From contig CANXME010000249.1 of assembly GCA_948144175.1 (NCBI GenBank), positions 1 through 64,000 on the forward strand: DNA of 64,000 nucleotides. Reading direction: 5' to 3'. The DNA comes from Closterium sp. NIES-65 (Eukaryota; Streptophyta; Zygnematophyceae; Desmidiales; Closteriaceae). The translations under genes were made by a program, and so were the position numbers. This document shows, piece after piece, positions 21,811 through 33,650 of the stretch. The number at the start of each line of letters is the position of its first letter. The first letter of the stretch is position 1. A model generated the notes under the pieces. It saw only the letters and a list, made by a program, of their open reading frames with translations, was not told where the DNA came from and made no database searches.

Positions 21811-22116
21811 GCTCCTAGTCTAAGGAGAAGCGATAGGCCTAGTTTCAAAAATCTTATGTGAGTCACTGATGTTCCTTATCATAGATTCAGGAGAGCTCAT
21901 GCACAGGTAGCGGCTCGAACAACAGTCAATTCTAGTTTAGCCGCAGTAGTAGTGATAATCGCTTCGATGGTTCTCTAATCCTTCCCCTTCGCCCGACCGT
22001 GTTTCTGCAGATTTGTTGTCAGTGCTATGGAATGAGCTAGAAGATTGCAGGCATGAGAGTACGTGCTGTTACTGATAATCCCAGGGACAATCCCAGGGAC
22101 AGGGTGAAATCGATCT
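21811..22116. other. Upstream region of the unidentified gene
   Basis: 306 bases between the ATG at 21810 and the outer LTR element. It should contain the 5' UTR and promoter of the minus-strand gene. A short direct repeat (AATCCCAGGGACAATCCCAG, 22077-22096) is the only structure seen. Its end (22112-22116, GATCT) is the target duplication of the element that follows. Confidence 0.4.
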
Positions 22117-22392
22117 TGTTATGAGTTGTACTAAGAAGAGTGCGCGGAAGACTTAATAAAAAGGATGAGAACTCCAGAATGACGAGAATGATAAAGAAGC
22201 AAGCATTTATAGGGTCGAAAGCGTGGTAGGCGAGGACCTCGGGACGTGGATGGGTTGGAAGTGTCGCGAATGGTGCGGGGCGACTCGGAAGTGGTTCGGG
22301 CCGAAGTGTAGGCCGAACCCAAACTGACGCGAACAGTTCGGGCTGTCCTCGCTAGGAGTAGCCTCTACAGTAATGAATTCACATTCATTACA
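22117..22392 (-). repeat. 3' LTR of the LARD-like element
   Basis: 276 bp, TG...CA, paired with 42751-43026. The purine-rich tract AAGGTGGGAGAG (minus strand) adjoins it on the inside. Confidence 0.9.
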
Positions 22393-23168
22393 CTCTCCCA
22401 CCTTCTAAATAAGGTGTCCTTATACGTAGGCGAGTCTTGCAGTAGCGTGAAAACTGCAGATCTCGGTCGAAAACCGATCTGACGGCGCGGAAGCATGTTG
22501 ACTTTCGAGTTGACGCGTGGCTGAATGCATTGACCAGACGAATTTCAAAGAGTTGGAATGTCAGCCGTTGATACTGAAGATGTCGATCGGGCGGTTGAAA
22601 GCAAATGTCCTTGTGAAATCGTTCGACGAAGGAAAACCGTCGATGTCGCGGATGTGTATCGGATGGTTCTGGTGAATGTCATGTCGGCGGGAATTCTGAC
22701 GCGTTGTCAGAGATCGATGAATCTGGTTCCGTCGATGCCGATGAAGCCATCGCGGGCGTCCGTCGTGCTGGGTGTGTCAAACGAACTGTCAGAAATAACT
22801 GCCGAAATGTCAGAGGCCTGCCAACAACAGTGCGTGAGCACTCTTTCTCCCCCCCCCCCCCCCCTTGGAAGAGAACTGCTGCCCACCAAAATGTGCACAG
22901 CTGCGCGGGCACAAAACCACAGCCCCCCTCACGCCGAGGGTAGGACAGAATACCAAGTGTTATGACCTCCCGCCTGAAATTCAGCCACTGTGTAGTCTAA
23001 ATTGCTGTCGGTGGCGAAATCTTCACTGTCGAAAACCCCGAAAATGCCCAGGGTAAACTCTGTCGAAGTCCCTTCGAAAGAATATCGTTTTTGCAGGGGC
23101 TCGGCATTAAGAAAATCTTCTTGTTGTCTTGTTGTCGCGACTGTTGCTATAGCATCTCTCGTGACTGC

Positions 23169-23291
23169 TGAGGAAAGTAGAACGAGAATGAGGATGACTA
23201 AGGAATGGAAGTGATACAAATATGCAACCCTAGAAATGTGTACCCCATATGGGCTACCCCACTATAACCTACACAATATTATAATTTGACA
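23169..23291 (-). repeat. 3' LTR of copia copy 1
   Basis: 123 bp, TG...CA. A G-rich polypurine tract (TATGGGGGTG on the minus strand) lies just inside it. Confidence 0.92.
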
Positions 23292-26200
23292 CACCCCCAT
23301 AGGCAAAGTGGGGGAGAACAAGGGGTCACAAGACCAGTCAAGCAAAGCAGACAAAGCTCAGGGTGGATCACAACGTCACCACACAGTCCGAGCACAAGGT
23401 CAAGGCCACAAGGCCAGTTCACATGCAGGAGTACACATATATATATAAGGCTAAACAAGCAAGAGCAGGTATATATATATGTAAGAGTACAAGCAAGGTC
23501 AAGGGGTGAGCAAGTGAGGCAAGACAGGCACAAGACCCAGCTGAGTGCAGAAGCGCTGATGATCACAAGGCGGAAGTGCCTTGGTGAAAACATCAGCAGT
23601 GTTGGCCTCAGAGGCCACGTACGCAAGTCGCAACTGACCACGCCGCTGCAACTCACGAGCAAGAAAGTAGCGGAGAGCAATGTGCTTCGTTCTGTGCTCC
23701 AGGCGCTGCTCCCGACACAAGGCTAGCATGGCCTTGTTGTCTACGTACAGCACCGGAGAAGAACGAGGCGGCTCTCCGAGGTCAGTCAGCAGGTAGGTAA
23801 GCCAGCGAAGCTCCTGTGCAGCCATGGCCCCGGCGTAGATCTCAGCCTCACAACTGGAGCCGAGAACAGAAGACGAGCGAGTAGCCCGCCACGAAACAGA
23901 GCCGGAACCAAGGCTGAAGGTGTAACCCTGTGACGACCGCTGCGTAGCCTGGTCGTCAGCCCAAGAAGCGTCCGCGTGCCCAGTGAGGACCACTGGACTC
24001 CGCCCTCCAAGCACTAGCCCCATGCTCGACGTACTGCACAAGTAGCGTAACACCCTCTTCGCTGCAGCCATGTGCTCTGGTCTGGGTCTCCCAGGAGCAA
24101 CATAGCGTGCAAGAATGCTAAGAGGGTATGCAAGGTCAGGTCGTGTGCAGGTCATCAGGTACATGAGGCAGCCAACAAGCTCTGGAAACGGGCCACTCGA
24201 CTCTACGGACTCATCCGAAGGCAGAGCTGAGAGCGAGTGGCGAGTAGACAGAGGAGTGGCCTGAGGCGAGGAGTACGTGAAGCCGAAGCGCTGAAGGACC
24301 TATTGCACCATGTGTGACTGGGTCAGGGTAATGGTGCGGCGTGCTCTGTCCCGGGTGATCTGCAAGCCAAGGTAGCTGCGCAGTTCACCCAGGTCTGTGC
24401 ACGTGTGTCTCTTCTGCAGCTCGGACTTCACGTGGGCGAGTCCAGCAGTGTCACCTGTGGCAAAGACCAAGTCGTCGACGTACACGAGGATGTAGAACGG
24501 CGGCAGAGAGGTGTCGGTGCGTAGAAACAGCGACGGGTCAGTAGTAGAGGGAGCAAACCCAAGAGCCGCAAGTGTAGTCCTAAGTGTGTCGTGCCACTCG
24601 CGCGGTGCCTGGCGGAGACCGTAGACTGGCCGTCGGAGGCTCCACTGGGTGCTAGGAGGGAAAGTCCCAGTGAAGCCAGGTGGACGGCGCAACCAGATCT
24701 CCTCGTGCAGGCTACCCTGCAGGAAAGCAGTGCTGAAGTCAAGGGAGTGAAGCTCGTAGTCACGCTGAGCGGCTACGTGTAGCAGCACCCGAAGAGTGGT
24801 CATCTTCGGGGTGGGAGAGAAGGTCTGAAAGTAGTCAACTCCCTGCCGCTGACTGAAGCCACGAGCCACGTACCGCGCCTTGAAGACAGGTGGAGAGCCC
24901 GGCGGCCGCTTCACCCTGAAGATCCACATGCCACTGACGATGTTCGCCCCAGGAGGGGGAACCGCGTCAACGTAGGTGCCTGTGGACTTCCAGGAAGCCA
25001 TCTCTGCATCCATAGCTGCCTGCCAGTGAGAGGAGTAGGGACCCTCTACGGCCTCCGCGTAAGAGCGCGGAGTCGGGATGTCTAGTGCATCCGGGTCTCC
25101 CTCAAAGGTAAGCAGTACGGATGCGAGATGAGGTGAAGCAGCAGCCAGACACTGGAACTCCTCCTGCCTGTCCTCAAGGACGTCCGTGCCAAGAGCACAC
25201 TCACCCCCGACGGACGGAGGACAGACAGACGCAGACTCAGCAACAAGACTAGCAGCGTAGTCTAGACGACAGCGAGCAGCAAAGTCGACGAGCTCAGCAA
25301 CAAGAGCAGACGCAGCAGTGGACTCAAAGGTTGGGTCAGTGACAACAGTAGCAAGGAGACGCGTGACACTAGGACTGGCAGCACGAAGAGAGTCCGACTC
25401 AGGGTCGGCAAGCACAGGAAGAGAGGACTCAGGAGGAGAGGGCAAAGGGGCACGCAGAGGAGCAGTGGACGGACGCAGAGACATCCGGTGCGTGCCAGGG
25501 ACAGGAGGAGGACGCTGACGCGAACTGCGACCACTAGTGCGAGCAGCACGAACAGGCGACGCAGGACGAGACGCAGGCTCACGAAGCTCAGCAAGACCTC
25601 CAGTAGGACCAGTGTACGGAGAAGGAGAAGGCAGTGGGGAGGCCGGCGGTAACTGTGACTGCGACTAGACAGGCGGTGGACACTCTAAGGGAGGAGGAAG
25701 ACCAAGAACCTGCTGAAGGAGCGGAACAAAGTACGGCCGAGGCCGCGCGGCGACTCCAGACACAGGAGAGACAGCACCAGCACCCCCAGCGGCAGCACCA
25801 GCGTCAACAGCACCTCCAGCTCCAGTACCTCCAGCAGCACCAGCAGCACCCGCAGCAGGACCGCCGCCAGGACTGACAGCAGTAGCCTCAGCGCCAACAC
25901 CCTCAGCAGCTCCGACTCCAGTAGCACTCGCAGGACTAGCACCTCCGAGACCAGCGGCACCAGCACCCTCAGCAGCCGAAGAAGCACCAGCTCCAGTAGT
26001 ACGCCTCTAGCGCCGGGCAAACCACTCGCGCAGCTCCTTTGGAGAGAGTGGCTCCCGCCGAGACGAAGCACCCGGAGAACCAGCAGGCCCAGCACCGCCA
26101 GACGCCACACGAGCAGGTCCAGCGGCTTCGGGCTCCGCACCCCCAGGCTCAGTAGCTCCAGACTCAGCACCCCCAGGCTCAGCAGCTCCAGACGCAGCAC

Positions 26201-29200
26201 CCCCAGGCGAAGGACCCCCAGGCTCAGCGCCCCCAGTCGTAGCACCCCCAGGCTCAGCACCCCCAGTCGCAGCACCCCCAGACTCAGCACCCCCAGGCTC
26301 AGCACCCACGCGCGCAGCACCCCCAGAGTTAGCACCCCCAGGCTCAGCACCCGCAGCAGTACCAGAGTCACTAGCAACCTTGACCGGCTCGACTGCATCT
26401 ACGTGGGACACACCTGAAGGGGCAGGACCCTGAGGGGGGAGGGGGTCTACCGGGGGGGGACCTGGCACAAGGAAGTGCGGTGGCGGGGGGAGGGAAGGAG
26501 TGCGGTAGGGGAAGAGGCGGTAGTAGGGTACTGACTCGTCGAACGTGACGTCCTGGGAGGACAGAACACGACGAGAGGTGGGGTGGTAGAACTGCCACTC
26601 AAGGGCGTCAGGGGGAAAGCCAAGGAAGACACAGGGAGCAGCACGAGGGGACAGCTTGTCCGCAGACAAGTCGCGGACAAACGCCCGAGATCCCCAGACA
26701 CGGAACGCAGACGCATCGCCGACCTTCCCCGTCCACAGCAAGGTTGGGGAGGTCTCCGGCCTGGAGACCCTGGGGTGAAGGTTGATCTGATGCGCCGCGT
26801 ACCGAACCGCAAACGTCCACAGAAAATGGGGGGCAGCCGCATGCATCATGGACGTACGAGTGACGTCCATGACCATGCCAATGCGGCGCTCAGCAATCCC
26901 ATTTTGCTGTGGAGAGTCCGGAAGCGTAAAGGTCAAGCGGATGCCTCGCGCACGACAGTAGGCTCACAGAAGGCCAGAGGAGAACTCTCCGCCTCGGTCA
27001 GAGTGCAGACGCAGAACAGGAAAGTCCGAGCCGATGCTCCTCCTGAGCTGGAGACGAGCTGCGCGGATCCAGTCGATCAACACCTCAGCGACATCACCCT
27101 TGCTGCGCAAGGGGAAGACAATGGTGTAACGCGAGTAGTCGTCAACCACCAGCAGGAAGTAGCGCTCGTGACCCTGTCCACGGACGCGGGCCGGGCCCCA
27201 CACGTCCATGTGAAGCGTCTGCAGCGGGGCCTCTGTCAGGGGAAACTGAGAGGAGTGAGGGGCAGCTCGGAGCCGCCCCTCGACACAGGGGACACAGGAA
27301 GGACCAGGCCCCGGAGGAAGGGGAGGGAGGGACCGGGGAAGACCAGAGACAAGGACACGGGAAGCCATGCCTCAGAGACGAGGCAAGGAGGGGTGACCAA
27401 GACGGTGGTGCCAGAGGAGAATCTCGTGAGACAGGAGGCAACACAAGCAAGGGGCAGACTCAGGACCAGACCTGGACGCTGCAGCAAACACCTGACCCGA
27501 CGCAGCTACCTGACCAGACGCAATGACTGGAGGAGACGCAGTGGTCAGTGTGTACAGGCTCGCCCCCGGCCGACGTGTAAGCGTGGCTAGGTGTCGGCCT
27601 GTCCGAGCGTCCGTGCAGTGGGTCACCCGCTGACTCGCAGGAGTAAACTGGTGAACCCCCGTATCCTGCAGGTCAGCACCACTCACCAAGTTCGTAGAGA
27701 ACGAGGGGAGGTAAAGACCAGACAAGGTGCCAGAGGGGGCAGCCGGACACGGGAGGACAGTGGAGAAGTGAGAGAGGACAGGACCCCCAGAGGGGTCTGC
27801 CAGGGAGACTGTAACTGGCCGACCAAGCGGCGTGAGTGTGGTGCGGTCTCGAAAGAAGGAGCGAGAAGCCCCTGAGTCAAGTGTGAAGGTGAGGGAGGCC
27901 GAAGCCGACGTGGTACCTGAGAGCGCAGACTCACCAGCACGTGAGGGCGTGGACGCACTAGCACCTAGAGCAGCAGCCTCACCAGTACCTAGAGCAGCAG
28001 TACCAATGCCCGGGTCGGGCGGGAAACACCGGTAACAGTCACCCTCATCACTAATAGTCACAGCATACATGGCAGCAATGATAGCATCAAATTCAAGATC
28101 AAAGATAGCTACGCGTGCCCTAGACAGCTCTCCCCAGCGGGGGATCTCACTAGCCTCCGGGAACTGCTGACGCCAAGCGTCCGTCAGGCGGCCAAAGCAG
28201 CGCTGGGTGGGGTGAGAACCCCCACACTGCTCACCCGCGCGGTCGCCGGAGCGAAGGACGTAGGTGCACGGGCCAAAACCCCCACCACGCTGACGCTGCG
28301 TGTACCACTCACGGAGCTGTTGAGGAGGGGGGATGTCCCGAGAACGCTGCTCCTGCTGCTGCTGCTGCTGGCGCTGACCACTCCCGGAGCCGCTCCGCTG
28401 AGAAGCACCACCCCGACCAGCTCCACCTCCTCCACCACCGCCGCCTCCACCTCCGCCGCCACCGCCGCCTCCGCTCCCACCGCTACCGCCACCGCCGTCT
28501 CCGCCTCCGCCGCTGCCACCACCACCTCCACCCCCGCCACCACTCCCACCGCCACCCCCACTCCCCTCGCCGCCCCCACCGCCACCTCCACCACCCCCGC
28601 TAGCCCCACCCGCGCCCTTGCCCCCTTTGCCCTTGTCAGAGCGGCATCTCACGCTAGGGGCAAACGCCGCACGGACCGACTCAAGACCAACGAGGTCGGC
28701 CGCAGCAGTAGAGGCGACAGAGGGCAACAGGGGGGAAGGGGAACACCCCTCAAAGATGGGGGTGCGAGGGTCACCACGAGAGGCTCCTACAGCGACTATG
28801 CTCTTCTCCGCCGCTAGGAGGGCCTTCTCTAGGAGGTCAACAGTGAGAGTGGTGGGACAGACTGAGAGGAAGTGGTCCTTGACTACACGAAGGGAGTCAG
28901 GGAGGCGGGTGACTATATAATAGAGAGTGATGTACATGGGGGGGGGGGTTCTTGGCGCAGAACTCAGCAGGAAGCGCGGCGCGGTAGCGAGTGTCACTAG
29001 TGCGGAGGTGCGTAATGAGGTAAGCGACTGTGGGAAAGGCAGCAAGGTTAGGAAAGAGGTAAGGTAGCATGAGGCGGCTCAGTGCAGCAGTGGCAGGGGA
29101 GGAGTAGCGTGCAACGACAGCGTCGTACAAGGTCTGAGCATTCTTGTACTGGCTAAAGTGCGCGCGCTCAGTGGTAGGCAGGTGGCGACGCACAGCAAGA

Positions 29201-29814
29201 CGTGCAGCAGCATCGTGAGTGGCCCACTGGGAGCGAACAGTGGCGTCGGCATCGGCAGTAGGGGCAGGGGAAGCACCAGAGGTGAGGTCAAAGAGGAAAA
29301 GACCGTCTGCCCTATCGCACTGTAGGAAAAGCTGCAAGTCATCCACCCAAACCTCAAAGTCAATGGCTCGACCCTCAGCGTCAAAAGCGAGAACACTGGG
29401 GGTAGCCATGATTACAGTGGACTAGCAGTACCAACTGTAGGAGAGGGGCAGTGCAGTGACAGAAGCGCTGCTCTCACCAGGCAGGGCGGGTTGGGCAGCT
29501 CAGCGGTACAGCAGCACGGCAACACGGCTGCTCGGACGGCATTGCAGCAACTGCGGCTCCGTGGCACTAGCGGCTCGGCTCCTCAGGCTGCTCGGGCGGC
29601 TCAGGCGGCTCGGGTGGCTCGGGCGGCTCGGGCGGCTCGGGCGGCTCGGGCGGCTCGGGCTGGTCGGGCGGCTCGGGCGGCTCAGGTGAGTCGGGCGGCT
29701 CGGGTGGCTCGGGCAGCTCGGGGAGGTCGGGCGGCTCGGGAGGCTCGGGCGGTTCGGGCGGCTCGGGCGGCGCGGGCGGTATAGGGTGGCAGGGCCGCAG
29801 GTGCGAGGGGCGGC

Positions 29815-30590
29815 TGGGCCGCTGAGAAGGGCGGCGAGGCCGCTGCGGAAGGGCGGCGGGGCCGCTGAGTAGGGCGGCGGGGCCGCTGAGCAGGGCGGCG
29901 GGGCCGCTGAGGAGAAGGGCGGCGGGCCGCTGAGTAGGGCGGCGGGGCCGCTGAGGAGAAGGGCGGCAGGGCCGCTGAGGAGAAGGGCGGCGGGGCCGCT
30001 GAGTAGGGTGGCGGGGCCGCTGAGGAGAAGGGCGGCGGGGCCGCTGAGTAGGGCGGCGGGGCCGCTGAGGAGAGGGGCGGCGGGGCCGCTGAGTAGGGCG
30101 GCGGGGCCGCTGAGGAGAAGGGCGGCGGGGCCGCTAAGTAGGGCGGCGGGGCCGCTGAGTAGGGCGTCGGGGCCGCTGAGGAGAAGGGCGGCGGGGCCGC
30201 TGAGTAGGGCGGCGGGGCCGCTGAGGAGAAGGGCGGCGGGGCCGCTGAGTAGGGCGGCGGGGCCGCTGAGGAGAAGGGCGGCGGGGCCGCTGAGTAGGGC
30301 GGCAGGGCCGCTGAGTAGGGCGGCGGGGCCGCTGAGGAGAAGGGCGGCAGGGCCGCTGAGTAGGGCGGCGGGGCCGCTGAGCAGGGCGGCGGGGCCGCTG
30401 AGGAGAAGGGCGGCGGGGCCGCTGGGTAGGGGCGGGGCCGCAGCGACGGGCGGCGAGGCCGCGGAGACGGGCGGCGGGGCCGCGATGCGAGGCGACGGGG
30501 CCGCTGTGACGGGCGGCGGGGCCGCACTAAAGGGCGGCGGGGCCGAAACGAAGGGCGGCGGGGCCGCTAGGGGAAGGGGCCGCTAGGGCG
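29815..30590 (-). repeat. GC-rich tandem repeats in the leader of copia copy 1
   Basis: About 30 units of 21-27 bp built on GGCGGCGGGGCCGCTGAG. Stop-free frames on both strands (Pro/Ala/Ser-rich or Gly/Arg-rich) arise from the period and are not genes. The other copia copies have comparable but different leader repeats. Confidence 0.85.
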
Positions 30591-30688
30591 GCTCGGCGAG
30601 GTGAGAGCCCGGAGCGCGACTCGGGCAAAGCGCGCTTCGGGCAGGAGAGAATTTTTTTTTTTTTTTTAACTCGATGTGGTGGGCCCTA

Positions 30689-30816
30689 TGTCAGAATGTC
30701 TTCTTATGCTCTAGCCTGTAGTGGGGTGCTCTATAGCGAGTACAACCCTTCTAGGGTTTCCTATTTGTATCCCCATTCTTGCTAGTGCAGTCCTCTTCTC
30801 TCTTCTAAATTTCACA
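30689..30816 (+). repeat. 5' LTR of the TRIM-like element
   Basis: 128 bp, TGTCAGAATG...TTTCACA, followed at once by the primer site. Confidence 0.9.
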
Positions 30817-32073
30817 TGCTATCAGAGCAAATCAATCCCCTTGGATCGATCCTGTGGGTGGACTTACCACCTCGTTGCTTCCGCTGCAACTCCTACTGCT
30901 ACTGCTATCACTACTCTCTGTGCCGCACGCCCCGTGGCGTGCGGCAGTTTTTCATCCCGCCGTGCGCCCCGAGGTGCGCGGCGGTTTTCTGCCCGCCGTG
31001 CGCCCCGAGGCGCGCGGCGGTTCTCTTCCCGCCGTGCGCCCCCAGGCGCGCGGCGGGTTACTGCCCCGTCACACCGCGCGCCGCTCCTGGGAGGCGCTGC
31101 GACGGGCGACGGGGACCTCCGCGTCGCCCCCCGTCGCCCGTCGTGGCCTGCGCACGGCCCGTACAGCCTGCGCGCGGCACGTACGGGCCGCGCCAGACCC
31201 GTCCGCGGCCCGTACGGGCCGCGCCAGGCCTACGCGCGACCTGTACGGGCGGCGCCAGGCCCGCGCGCGGCTCGGGCCGCCTGCGCGCGGCTCGGGCGAC
31301 CCTACCTGCGGCCCTGGCCCCGGCCCCGCCGCCCTACCTGCGGCCCCGTCGTCCCGTCGCCCTACCTACGGCCCGGCTCCGTCGCCCTACCTACGGCACC
31401 GCCCCCCCCCCCCCCCCCCCCCCCTTTTCCCGTCGCCCGTCGCGGCTCCTTCGGGGGCCGCGACCTGGGGGGTGGCGGGTGTGTAGTCTCCCCTGCTCCT
31501 CCTCCTCCTCTGTCTCCCACTGCTGCAGCTACCGCTGAGGGGGGTGGGTGTGTGGGATTTGACGGAGTGGTGCTAGGGGGTGGGGTGAGAGTGGAGCTAG
31601 GGGTGTAGCAGCGGCTGTGTGTTAGGGGGAGTGGGATCGTTTGGGGAAGCTGAATGGAGGTTGCCGTCGTGTCGCCAGCAGCACCTGTATTCCGGGGACT
31701 TCGTCCGGTAGCCCTGTCGTAGCCAGCTGTGCCAGCCGCCCGTGGGTCCGTTGCTCGTCTGCCGCTACTTTAGCCGCGGGGCCAGTTACTCCAGTATTCC
31801 GGAGCGTTGTTCCGGTAGCTGCTGTGCCAGTGTGCCTCCTGTTGCCCGTGTGTCTGCAGCTTCATCCGTCGCCTCCTATCTCCTCTCCTCTCACTCTCTC
31901 TCCTCCTCCTCACTTGCCCGTTGTGACTACCACTAGCTTTGCTCATAATTGTTAACTTTAAACTATTGCTTCTTGAACTTGTGCTCAGAATGTGTGGTGA
32001 CATTGTGATCCACCCTGAGCTTGTACTGCTTTGCTTGCTCTGCTGATTACACCCCACTTTGGCTATGGGGGTG

Positions 32074-32201
32074 TGTCAGAATGTCTTCTTATGCTCTAGC
32101 CTGTAGTGGGGTGCTCTATAGCGAGTACAACCCTTCTAGGGTTTCCTATTTGTATCCCCATTCTTGCTAGTGCAGTCCTCTTCTTTCTTCTAAATTTCAC
32201 A
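32074..32201 (+). repeat. 3' LTR of the TRIM-like element
   Basis: 128 bp with one difference from 30689-30816. Preceded by the polypurine tract TATGGGGGTG. Confidence 0.9.
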
Positions 32202-32241
32202 CCCTAGGCACAGTTCCCAAGGTAGAACCTGCTCGATACCA

Positions 32242-32364
32242 TGAGGAAAGTAGAACGAGAATGAGGATGACTAAGGAATGGAAGTGATACAAATATGCAA
32301 CCCTAGAAATGTGTACCCCATATGGGCTACCCCACTATAGCCTACACAATACTATAATTTGACA
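32242..32364 (-). repeat. 5' LTR of copia copy 1
   Basis: 123 bp, differing from 23169-23291 at two positions. The primer-site-like TGGTATCGAGC (minus strand) lies directly inside it. Confidence 0.92.
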
Positions 32365-33519
32365 ACTGCCACCTCGTAATCCCACGCGTGGCAGTATCGA
32401 ATCACTTTATTGCTGTCCAATCTCCAGTTGGCAGCTGCTGCAATCCCGAATTGCTGCTGCCGTTTGGCTGGTTGCTGTGGCGAAAATCTTCGCTGTAGTG
32501 TTCCAGCTGACGGCGCCCTCGGCAGTTTTGTCCAGACTCGCCCGGGCCTTTGTCGCGTTGCTCCGAAAACTCCCGGGCAGGGACGAAAACAGCTGCTGCT
32601 CTTCCCCCTAACCCCGCAAATATTTTTCAAAGTTGAAAACTCGAACTGTCGATGACGTCAGGTACCTCGGGTGTTGTCGTGACTCGCCGAAGACTTCGGG
32701 GCCGAGGCGAAAAAGCTGTCCTTCCTCCCCCCCACCTGTTGTGATACATTTCACCAGTGTTGCGGCTGGTACCCCTGAAACTCTGCAGATTTTGCCACCA
32801 TGAAGTTCACCACAGCAGTATTCGCGCGCTTAACCCAGCGCCGCCGCAACTCCGCCGTTGTCGCAAAATTGTCGGCCGTCACCGCCGAACTCATGTAAAG
32901 ACCCAGCTCCCAGTACTGCTGCTGAAACCCGTAAGTGTTGGTGTTGAAATTTCTCGTACGTCTTGGTCACCTGCAGGTTATCCCCTTGAAGAACCGGTGT
33001 ATCTAGCGTGCCCACCCGTCACCATTTTTATTTCCTGCGATTAAGCACACTAGCCACCCACCAACAGGAGGTGCTTTTTGTGCGGAACCCAGAACTATGG
33101 GTCTACCGGGACCGAATTTCACGGAACCTAGCCCACATCGACGCCGCAGATCTCGCTGTAGAATTTCCCCAGATGGCTTCGAAGTACACCATAAACCGCT
33201 GAAACAGCTGGCGAGCAGACGTTCACCCGTCTCCCACCATTGGAATAAAACCCCGAAAATCATGGTTGTTGAAGAAGTCCCGAAGTATTTTCTGCCGCGT
33301 AACCCCGACGCTTCCGCCGTTAACCCTGGACTCCGACGTCACCCGTCTTCGCACCCGTCGAAATTACTTAGCGAATCCCTGGTATCCTTGGCGATACACC
33401 GCTCGCCGCGCCTCCATGTAACAATATCAAACCCTTTCGGGGGTCTACCGAATAGACTCCGAAATTCGCGGTGGATTGGTGTACGGGCTCAACCTTTCAC
33501 TCTGGAGATCTGCTGGGAG

Positions 33520-33650
33520 TGTCTGAACATATAGCTTACTTATTTGTGTAGGCTATAGTGGGGTATCCCATAGGGGGTACAACCCAATTAGGGTTTCCTA
33601 TTTGTACTCACTTCGTTCATAGTCATTTCATTCTCGTTCTATTCTTCTCA
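33520..33650 (+). repeat. 5' LTR of copia copy 2
   Basis: 131 bp. It contains a telo-box core, TTAGGGTTT (33588-33596), shared with the LTRs of the other plus-strand copy. Confidence 0.92.

Larger units (their letters stand above)
30689..32201 (+). mobile_element. Small non-autonomous copia derivative (TRIM-like)
   Basis: 1.5 kb with 128-bp LTRs (30689-30816, 32074-32201) and the duplication CCCTA (30684-30688, 32202-32206). It has a primer site (TGCTATCAGAGC), a GC-rich leader and a 3' untranslated part that matches the larger copia elements here (around CTTGAACTTGTGCTC and TGATCCACCCTGAGC), but no gag-pol. It must depend on a related element. The LTRs differ at 1 of 128 positions. It sits in the leader of copia copy 1, on the opposite strand. 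Confidence 0.88.
23169..32364 (-). mobile_element. Ty1/copia element, broken (copy 1)
   Basis: Short 123-bp LTRs (23169-23291 and 32242-32364) with a 5-bp duplication, ACTGC (23164-23168, 32365-32369). On the minus strand, in order: primer site, GC-rich tandem-repeat leader (to 29410), gag with a poly-Gly tract (28000-29409), protease, integrase (26007-27400), a GGAEP-type repeat, reverse transcriptase (24300-25000) and RNase H (23560-24160). The order integrase before RT marks Ty1/copia. The coding region has about five breaks. The LTRs differ at 2 of 123 positions, so it is fairly young. A small element (30689-32201) is nested in its leader. Confidence 0.93.

Noticed and set aside
26583-27590. 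335-codon plus-strand ORF inside copia copy 1
   Set aside because: It is the antisense of the integrase region, which reads correctly on the minus strand. Similar antisense ORFs occur at 28212-28817, 35224-35956, 36668-37198 and 48093-49010.
31403-31425. Poly-C run as a functional G-quadruplex or assembly mark
   Set aside because: It lies in a GC-rich non-coding leader, and homopolymer length is not reliable enough to interpret.
29682-31608. ORFs coding Pro/Ala/Arg-rich repeats
   Set aside because: They lie in GC-rich leader repeats of copia and TRIM-like elements. The period, not selection, keeps them open.
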